Shown: one piece after another, positions 63,838 through 64,000 of the stretch | Layout of the letters: each line of letters begins with the position of its first letter | How positions within the stretch are numbered: position 1 is the stretch's first letter | DNA from: Verrucomicrobiia bacterium | GTDB taxonomy: Bacteria; Verrucomicrobiota; Verrucomicrobiia; Opitutales; Opitutaceae | DNA: 64,000 nt | Reading direction: 5' to 3' | NCBI GenBank assembly: GCA_011525695.1 | Contig: WYBX01000065.1 | Coordinates: 28,483-92,482, forward strand | Made by a program: the position numbers and the translations under genes | The notes under the pieces: model-generated | Database searches by the model: none | Told to the model about the DNA's origin: nothing | The model's input: the letters and a program-made list of their open reading frames with translations, nothing else

Positions 63838-64000
63838 TCACTGCTCCGGGACGAGTGGATGCGAGGTGTCGAACCCGGAGAGTTCTGTTTCGGCGCAGCC
63901 CGAAACGGGACTCTTGTTGAACGAGCCCACGAAGGACGCGCCGCGCTGAATTGCGCCCTTATGCGGATTGTATAGGAAACGCAGACGCGGCAGCGGATGA
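63838..64000 (-). CDS. C-terminal part of an unidentified gene (cut by window edge)
   Basis: A minus-strand frame of 53 codons reaches from the window end to a TGA at 63838-63840. It reads YNPHKGAIQRGASFVGSFN and ends FDTSHPLVPEQ. Cys in VSGCAETE and the small beta-like segments suggest a folded C-terminus, but I do not recognise it. It may be a chance frame. Confidence 0.35.
   Translation of the reverse strand, partial: HPLPRLRFLYNPHKGAIQRGASFVGSFNKSPVSGCAETELSGFDTSHPLVPEQ

Overview
This window is a GC-rich chromosomal segment, most likely from a Verrucomicrobiota bacterium of the Opitutaceae type. That is inferred from the mix of many secreted sulfatases, Tat-exported Gfo/Idh/MocA and enolase-superfamily proteins, a TonB-dependent receptor with an N-terminal carboxypeptidase-regulatory-like domain, extended catabolic gene clusters, and abundant short intergenic repeats. 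No rRNA, tRNA, CRISPR array, phage or plasmid backbone was seen.

Layout. (1) 19-2456: a secreted protein of unknown role, then a PaaX/Cas2-fold regulator gene flanked on both sides by near-identical 38-bp perfect palindromes. (2) 2581-4391: a split transketolase (N and C subunits as separate, overlapping genes). (3) 4889-26355: a run of about 14 genes all on the minus strand, seven junctions of which overlap by 4 or 8 bp, so probably one or a few long transcripts. It codes for two secreted nitrilase-superfamily amidases plus the shrunken remnant of a third, several beta-propeller proteins of sialidase/GH43-like fold, a GH67/GH20-like glycosidase and an esterase that share a C-terminal PA14-like module, a two-domain esterase, a DapA-family aldolase, a sulfatase, an SGNH hydrolase and a phosphoesterase. 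This reads as an extracellular glycan-degrading locus for a decorated (sulfated, esterified, possibly uronic-acid-containing) substrate. (4) 26799-40601: plus-strand TonB receptor, sugar-acid dehydratase-like enolase, two Asp-box sialidase paralogues, an oxidoreductase, sugar isomerase-like proteins and a PL10-like pectate lyase, suggesting uptake and breakdown of pectin-like or sugar-acid material. (5) 40680-47512: a PhoD remnant, an orphan OmpR-type response regulator, hisG, N-carbamoylputrescine amidase, a small lipoprotein and rpsA. (6) 47776-56222: four sulfatases and, between them, a tandem-fused double adenylate kinase. (7) 56442-63489: GDPD, hisF, an uncharacterised 586-aa protein, rho, and divergent acs. 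(8) The right edge has a decayed transposase and a partial gene.

The genes of regions 3, 4 and 6 plausibly work together: secreted sulfatases, esterases and amidases strip side groups, propeller-type lyases or hydrolases cut the chain, the TonB receptor imports fragments, and enolase, DapA-family, oxidoreductase and transketolase enzymes feed the sugars or sugar acids into central metabolism. Housekeeping genes (hisG, hisF, rpsA, adk, rho, acs) are interspersed.

The intergenic DNA is unusually rich in short repeats and stem-loops of at least six different families, and three genes look like internally deleted or frameshifted relics. The most unusual items are the palindrome-flanked PaaX/Cas2-like gene, the double adenylate kinase, and the long minus-strand operon with its secreted amidases and shared PA14 modules.
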